Of a stretch of 64,000 bases of DNA, positions 58,020-64,000 are shown in pieces; positions within the stretch are counted from its first letter, which is position 1, and every line of letters begins with the position of its first letter. A program made the position numbers and the translations under genes. This DNA is from Ceratothoa steindachneri (lineage: Eukaryota; Arthropoda; Malacostraca; Isopoda; Cymothoidae). The stretch lies in assembly GCA_963969495.1 (NCBI GenBank), contig OZ018317.1, forward strand, positions 221,394,235-221,458,234. Reading direction: 5' to 3'. The notes under the pieces are model-generated. The model was given only the letters and a program-made list of their open reading frames with translations, was not told where the DNA came from and searched no databases.

Positions 58020-58905
58020 TGGAAGCCTTTGACAAAAACGTTTGTAGGGATATTTTTGCACATTTTTTCAAATGTGCTTTTTAATTGTTCAATTATACTT
58101 CTTTTTTCTTCAAGTTACCCTATAAAAAAGTCAATTAAGTTCAAAGACGGTGAACGTGGTATGTTAGTACTCGATACTACCTCTTCGTCCGATTATGAAA
58201 TTTTTCATCAGGGCAGATCCTAACATCGCCATGGTGATGAAGACTTGCTCCATCTTGTTGAAAGTAAATGTCTTCATCTCCGTGTCACTGTTTTTCCCGA
58301 ATCATTTTGAGGTAGCTATGAGCAGTAGTACCTCTACCATCGAAAGGGAACTAAGGACCAACCAAATATTTGTAAGAAAAAAACCCAGGCCTTACTGTTG
58401 TTATACCTAGTAAATCTCCATATTGTTCTGCATAGATACATGGCTTGATTTTCTTGTGACCAGTATGTGAAATTATGACCATTAATTATACCATTGAACT
58501 TAAATTTGTTCTTATGGGATCTCACAATTTTGTCCGTAAATCGGCGATCTTATGTGTTCTCTACTTGAAACCATTCGCGAACTTGGCTTTTTCGATCCTG
58601 ATCATCCTCATCCAATGTATGCAATAAACTCTGGTTGTAAGATTTCCATTTGGCATTCTTCACAATTATGTGCTCACTTGTCTTATTTTTCCTTGTTTCA
58701 CGAACCCACTTAACTTTGGTGATCGGTTGAAGACCTGCACCACTTCCCAGGAAGTGTTGTAAGCATGTGTTGATGTCTTTGGACGCCCAGTCGCTCGCTT
58801 GTGCAAGTCATTCACGGTACGGTATACTTTAAAATTCTCGCAGATACGTGGAATGGTTAGTCGAGTTGGAGGGTTTGCTCCCAAATTCTCTCCACTGTTC
58901 TTAAA
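58020..58905 (-). pseudogene. IS630/Tc1/mariner-superfamily transposase relic (second type)
   Basis: Minus strand: RLTIPRICENFKVYRTVNDL, then GRPKTSTHA (HTH-2 linker), NKFKFNGIINGHNFTYWSQE and NQAMYL, IFGWSLVPF, EDIYFQQDGASLHHHGDV (second Asp box) and SPSLNLIDFFIGNLK (third acidic position degraded). Frames shift repeatedly. The motif order fits a Tc1/Tc3-like DDE transposase different from the 8.3-9.3 kb one. Terminal repeats were not found. Confidence 0.6.
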
Positions 58906-59220
58906 CTTTTGATAGCCACTAAACGTTAAAATACGACCTAAAGGGTCATTTTCGAGACTATTACTGATTTTTATTCTCTATATTCTTAGGATAGGCAAGG
59001 CTGTTAACAATTCTGTCTATAAGGCTATAGGATATGAAGAGAAATCTGAATCTGTTTGTGGGTTGCTCTATCCTCCTCCCCCATATGATCTATCAAGGCT
59101 CGGTTCTCGGTCTGCTACTGTTTGGCATCTAACTTCTTTCCGTCGTAATTCGTCTGCGTCGCATCGGCCTCTCTTCAATTAATATGGATATAATATTCAT
59201 ACTCGTATATATATCTCCTT
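58906..59220. other. Spacer before CR1-like element
   Basis: A short readable frame at ~58990-59165 (plus) contains RIGKAVNNSVYKAIGYEEKS and LGSRSATVWHLTSF; no family assigned. Confidence 0.4.
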
Positions 59221-59518
59221 CTCCACTACTACTTTTTTTGTGGACCCGTACCGCACCTTTTATGGTAGAAATGATCTCTGCCAAAGGAATGGGGTACATC
59301 TTTCCTTTAAAGGAAAGGCCTTTCTGTCGAACATGATCAAGGATGTCGTAGAGAGGACCGAAAAGAGGATCCTGCCCAGAGTAAGGGCGGACGTACGCCA
59401 GTACGCCCATGTCACTCCAGGAACGACCTTCTCAGAGGTCGAAAAAAGGGGTGCCCCGCCAACAAACAAGCCGGGAAACGGAAGCGCGTGGGGAGTCCTA
59501 CAGTCGGGGAATCCCTGA
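59221..59518 (+). pseudogene. CR1-like ORF1 C-terminus (esterase-like end)
   Basis: MDPYRTFYGRNDLCQRNGVH, then LSFKGKAFLSNMIKD. The D…L…DGVHLSxxG line is the catalytic Asp-His end of the SGNH/GDSL esterase found in CR1-group ORF1 proteins; the Asp is replaced by Asn (NGVH). Then VRADVRQYAHVTPG and a stop. The ORF2 ATG at 59488 overlaps the last 31 bases in another frame. Confidence 0.55.
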
Positions 59519-62236
59519 AAGTTCTTCTGTTCAATGCGAGGTCAATCAGGAACAAGTTTCCTGAGCTCCGTGGCCTCGTAGCGACGGAAGAACCCGAAAT
59601 GGTAGCCATAACAGAATCGTGGATAAAAACCTCAAACCGAGACTTTGAAGGCGAATTCACGGTTCCTGGCTACCAACTCTTCCACAAAGATAGGCCAGAC
59701 AGAGAGGGTGGCGGTGTAATGTTGTATGTCAAGGATACAATCAAATCTACGAACTCCAACATTATATCCGATCACGAGCTCCTAAGAGATAGGTCCTGTC
59801 AAATACAGGACCCTGGTGCTTTACAGACCCCCTTCCCAACCCGTTGAGAAGGACAGGGAACTGTACCAGCTGCTGGGTAAGCTTGTTCAAGGCAGAGTGT
59901 GCATCGTTATGGGCGACTTGAACAGACAAGTTGACTGGGAAACCAGAGCAGCCTGTGGCGAGAGCGCGCTACTCCTGGAGTTCGCCAACAACGAGTTCCT
60001 CACTCAATGGGTCAGAGAACCGACGAGAGGAGACAATATCCTCGACTTGGTCTTTACCTCTGAGGATGATATCGTTGAGGATGTCTCTGTAGGCGAAGAG
60101 CTCGGTGTCAGTGATCACCAGCTAGTTAGATTTACTGTCAAGATCCCGAAGGTAAGGTCTGTTGCCAGTCAATTAAGGAAACTTGACTTGAGAAGAGCAG
60201 ACTTTGCAAGCCTTCGTGCTGGGCTGACTGATGTAAGCTAGCGGTATGCGAAGAGGTTGAGGATTCGTGAAACAATTTACAAAATAAGTTCATGAGTCTT
60301 CAATCTAGTTGCATCCCTCTGAAATGCCCTCGTCGGTCTTCTGTTCAACCAAAGTGGTTTAATCGAGAAATCGGCCAACTGCTTAGGGAGAAGAGAAATG
60401 CGTACCGGCGATCGAAGATCTCGAGTGCCTTTGACGAGTACTGGAATCTAGCCAGGAGAGTGAAGTCCAGCATAAGGGCGGCTAAGCGTACTGAGGAACT
60501 CCGAGTGGCGAGACTTTGCAAGTAGAATCCCAAGGAGTTCTTCGGCTATGTAGATAGCCGTAAACCAGTCCATCGTAGGATTGGGCCCTTAGTGGACGAG
60601 GAGGGTGCATTGACTCACTCAGATGCAGAAAATGCTAACCTTCTTAATGACTACTTCTCCTCAGTGTTTACTAAAGAGTGCGGTCCCATCCCCCAGCCCA
60701 CGTATTCCTACTCGGGGGAAAAGCTGGAGGCAATGGACTTCACCGAAGGAGAAATAAAAAAAAAGATCGCTGACCTAAAGACGAATAAGTCTCCTGGACC
60801 GGACGGGTTTCTACCCAAGGTGTTGAAGGAAGTGTGCGATGAAGTATCACGACATCTGTGCGCTATCTTTAACATGTCAATCCGGACCGGATGCGTTCCT
60901 AGAGACTGGCGTGAGGTGGAGGTGACTCCGATCTTCAAGAAAGGAGACCCCAGTCATCCGTCAAACTACCGACCTATCAGTCTGACTTCGATAGTCGGTA
61001 AACTCATAGGGATGCATGATGGTGGACAAAATGACGTCATATTTAGAGTCAAACCTGCTACTGAGGAGTTCCCAGCACGGCTTCCGAAGGCAACGGTCAT
61101 GCCTGACGAACTTTGTGGAATTCTTCCACTTCGTTTTCAGTGAGCACGATCGGGACAAGGCGGTGGATGTGGTCTACTTAGACTTTCAGAAAACCTTTGA
61201 TAAGGTACCACACCACCACCTTCTCCAGAAAGTGCGAGCGCTGGGCATAGACGGAAAAGTAGCCGGCTGGATCGAGAACTAGACGGCAACGGGTGGTGGT
61301 AAATGGACAGTCTTCTGAGTGGGTGCCCGTTACTAGCGGGGTGCCTCAAGGTTTTGTCCTGGGACCACTACTATTCATCATCTACGTCAACGACATGGAC
61401 GGTGACATGGTTGCCAAGATTTCCAAATTTGCCGATGATACCAAGCTTAGTATGAACGTTGCAAAGGATGGAAATACTGCCCGCCTGCAGGAAGATTGGG
61501 GAGTGATCGGACACGTGGCAAATGCCTTTTAACGTGGGGAAATGCAAAGTGATGCATATCGGCCACAGAAACCCCCAATCTCATTATATCCTTAAGGGCA
61601 CTGCTCTTGAATCGAGTGACACTGAGAAGGACTTGGGTGTTACTATCACTAGCGACCTCAAGTTCTCGAAACAGTGCATCGAGGCAGAGAAGAAAGCCCA
61701 AAGGATGTTAGGCTACATAAAGCGCCAGTTTGGATACCGTAACAAGGAGATAGTACTTTGTCTGTACAACTCCCTGGTTCAGCAGCACCTGGAGTATGCC
61801 GTACAATTTTGGAGTCCTTCGTTTCGAAAGGACATCGCAAGGTTGGAACGCGTACAAGCTAGTGCAAGCAAACTGATTCTCTCTATCCGACATAAAAGTT
61901 ATGAGGATAGACTAGGGGAATTAGATCTGTTCTCGTTGGAAACCCGTAGACTGCGTGGTCAGCTCATCTAAGTTTTCAACATGCTTCGAGGGTTCGACAA
62001 TGTTGACCACCGGGATATTTTCAGACTGAGTGAGACCAGAACGCGCAATCACGGCTTCAAACTTGAACTGAAGCGTTACAACCGCAATCTCTGTGGAAAT
62101 TTTTTTCACCTACAGTATCTGCGGTAAGTGGAGCGCACTTCCAGTGGAAGTTGTCAACAGTGAATCTGTTTACCAGTTCAAGTCAAGACTAGACAAAGTC
62201 TTGAAAAGTGGCCGTTTAGGGACGCAAAACAATTGA
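59488..62236 (+). pseudogene. CR1-like ORF2: endonuclease and reverse transcriptase, broken
   Basis: Endonuclease: LKVLLFNARSIRNKFPELRG (N box), EPEMVAITESWI (Glu box), GYQLFHKDRPDREGGGVMLY; a frameshift at ~59816; VCIVMGDLNRQVDW (GDLN box), ILDLVFTSEDDIV, GVSDHQLVRF (SDH box). RT: KSPGPDGFLPKVLKEVCDEV, VTPIFKKGDPSHPSNYRPIS, SQHGFRRQRSC, VYLDFQKTFDKVPHHHLLQK, SGVPQGFVLGPLLFIIYVND, KFADDTKLS (FADD box ~61430) and GKCKVMHIGH, then LGVTITSDLKFSKQC, NSLVQQHLEYAVQFWSP and LERVQASASKLI. A TAA at 61969 is read past in the same frame (VFNMLRGFDNVDHRDIF, KSRLDKVLKSGR). Four or five frame breaks. Confidence 0.9.
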
Positions 62237-62799
62237 GCAGTCATGTGCCTGCTCGATTGATAGTCCAAAGGTACCCTCTTTGAATGGACCGTAAGGTCTC
62301 CTAGGGTACTTACTTTCCTTGTTACTTTCGTCGAGACTCCTACAACCTACCATTCTGCGTATGACACATTGATTTAGTGGCCCTGAAATCTACCTCAAGC
62401 TCAACCATGGAAAAACTGAGTTCCGTATGGTAAGCAGTTCTACGCATGTGAGCCCCTAACGAGCTAATGATTCCTCCATATAGCTCGGTGCCTCCTCAAA
62501 TCCCTTCTCCGATATTCAGAGACTTGTGTTTCACAATTTGTAGTCACTTGTGCTTCAATAACCACACTCCGATAATATTAGCTTTGAGATAGCCATTCAT
62601 GCATGCATTTGTCACTTCGCGCCTCGCATATTCAAACACTTCTTCCGGTGGCCTTGCCCCCTCTACCCTTCGTTCTCTTCACTTTGAACGGAAGTTTGCA
62701 GCTCTCAACCTCCTTCATTAGAGTCGCTTCTCCCGGGCAACACCGGTGTTCGGAGTCAGCATCGGCTCCTCATTAGCTCCCGCTTCCCCTTCAAGGTTC
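62237..62799. other. CR1 3' region and spacer
   Basis: No ORF. Short unit at 62262-62335 may be the CR1 3' UTR. Confidence 0.4.
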
Positions 62800-62935
62800 T
62801 CCTTCTTGTTTTTATAAAGGCTTGAACGCTGTTGCTGCGGAACTCCCCTCCTCTATTATTAGTACCCAAACACCCCATGGTGCCTTAAAGAGTGCTTTAA
62901 AGACACATCTCTTCTCCCAAGCCTGTGCTTAATTT
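62800..62935 (+). pseudogene. LINE ORF2 C-terminal scrap (L2/CR1-group style)
   Basis: Frame reads NAVAAELPSSIISTQTPHGA, then LKSALKTHLFSQACA and a stop. WNxLPxxIR…FKxxLKTHLF is the usual C-terminus of L2/CR1/Jockey-group ORF2. Followed by a (TA)n array. Short, so uncertain. Confidence 0.4.
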
Positions 62936-62997
62936 GATTACGGCCATGCTCTATATCAAGGTTTGTAACCTTGAAGAGCGCAGTGTAAAAAAACTAC

Positions 62998-63140
<143 letters not shown>

Positions 63141-63775
63141 AAGTCATTGCAGGGTTGCACTACTATTAATTATGAAAATAATAATCAACTTTAAATAAAT
63201 AAATTGACCGTGTACATCGAGAGGAATGCTTGATAAAGTAAATGAGTGGACTTGACTTAGGGGAGTCAAAATTTTGCATCGATTTTTGGAACGTAATGAA
63301 ATATTTGGGGTTATGGATGATAAGAAGAGAACTTAGGGCGCGGATCAAGACTGTGACTGCCTGTGTATCAACTCTTAACAAGGAATGCTTGATATGGCGA
63401 AGTGAGTGGACTTAGATGAATTTAAATCATTCAGCGTATGTAAACGCGAATAGGAAAATGATTTGTCCTCTCTGATATGTTGTGACATTCATAGGGGTTG
63501 TAATGTTTGGGGAAGATAGAAATCGTGTATTTATGTGTAATGAAAATAAGCGAGACCGTAATATTCGCCATTACGCGGAGTCTTTACAATCTATTGTGTA
63601 CATGTGATCATGATAAGACAGTTATTTTATCTCCTTAGGACTGTCAGGTTTAAGGTAAAAAGGCAGAAAATTAAGGAGGCAATTTCCTCATACACAATCT
63701 GAACACTGTTTTCCTTTATAAAGAATCATATTTGCTTTATCAAGCTCTGAAATGCAGATAGTAACGGGAAGACGA

Positions 63776-63776
<1 letters not shown>
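63141..63776. other. Spacer, nothing recognised
   Basis: A short repeated phrase (GAATGCTTGATA, AGTGGACTT) occurs at ~63222 and ~63383. Confidence 0.5.

Positions 63777-63842
<66 letters not shown>
63777..63842. repeat. (TC)n microsatellite
   Basis: 66 bp of TC with one TTTC break. Confidence 0.95.
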
Positions 63843-63844
<2 letters not shown>

Positions 63845-64000
63845 GATATTGCAAAAGTCCTGTCACACTCGTTCCGACGCTATCAACAAAGGACAAAATG
63901 ATAGTTTAGATGCATTTAGACACTTTTTTATTGTTTTAACATATAAATATGTGTTTATATTGTAATATTAATCAATGTGGTCGCCCTCGACGGCGAGCAC

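Larger units (their letters stand above)
59221..62236 (+). mobile_element. CR1-like LINE, 5'-incomplete relic
   Basis: The C-terminal end of a CR1-type ORF1 is followed by ORF2 endonuclease and RT, all plus strand, to a stop at 62234-62236. Earlier ORF1 sequence is missing. Confidence 0.85.

Noticed and set aside
63777..63842. Possible GAGA-factor-type regulatory tract
   Set aside because: A pure TC repeat without a neighbouring gene or promoter gives no support for function.

Overview
This window is eukaryotic, repeat-dominated DNA. It most resembles a non-coding, transposon-rich stretch of an invertebrate genome, probably an arthropod. I base that on the mix of Penelope-like elements with GIY-YIG domains, mariner and other IS630-superfamily relics, several non-LTR (LINE) clades, and thirteen (TA)n arrays of about 45-120 bp. 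The species cannot be fixed from sequence alone. I see no tRNA, rRNA, operon, CRISPR array or convincing single-copy host gene. Almost every protein-like reading frame belongs to a broken mobile element.

Layout: 1-3517 is a non-autonomous LTR retrotransposon: the end of the 5' LTR, a primer-binding site, a decayed charged gag, a polypurine tract and a 1.37-kb 3' LTR. 5.3-7.0 kb holds two Penelope-like GIY-YIG relics on the + strand. 7.2-9.6 kb holds a repeat called R1 here, then a (TA)n array split by an IS630/mariner-superfamily transposon with 117-bp inverted repeats. 9.8-10.9 kb is a Penelope-like relic (-). 12.2-16.6 kb is a GC-richer LINE with a triple zinc-knuckle ORF1 and a broken ORF2 (+). 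17.3-17.6 kb is a perfect 77-bp-arm palindrome between (TA)n arrays. 17.6-19.7 kb is a mariner relic split by about 1 kb. 20.65-23.86 kb is a TIR transposon with an unclassified transposase-like gene (-). 24.8-31.2 kb contains TTC, TA and minisatellite DNA, a second palindrome and a Penelope-like relic flanked by inverted R2 repeats. 33-37 kb is mostly degenerate minisatellite. 38.7-52.5 kb has four LINE and R1 blocks: R1, LINE B (-), R1, LINE C (-), then LINE D (+). 52.8-54.4 kb is a broken gene of a family I know as multicopy in animals. 54.6-57.8 kb is a Penelope-like element (-) with a 5'-truncated LINE nested inside it. 58.0-58.9 kb is an IS630-like relic (-). 59.2-62.2 kb is a CR1-like LINE (+). 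The right end is simple repeats.

The strongest non-catalogue signal is a short module (CGAAA, then 22-39 nt later TCATTYTCC, then (TA)n). It adjoins five of the TA arrays, and in two places it occurs as a head-to-head inverted dimer. I interpret it as the terminus of a Penelope-like family, and at one site with an added hairpin it looks like a hammerhead-ribozyme core. None of the elements appears able to move on its own: each coding region shows stops, frameshifts or missing domains.
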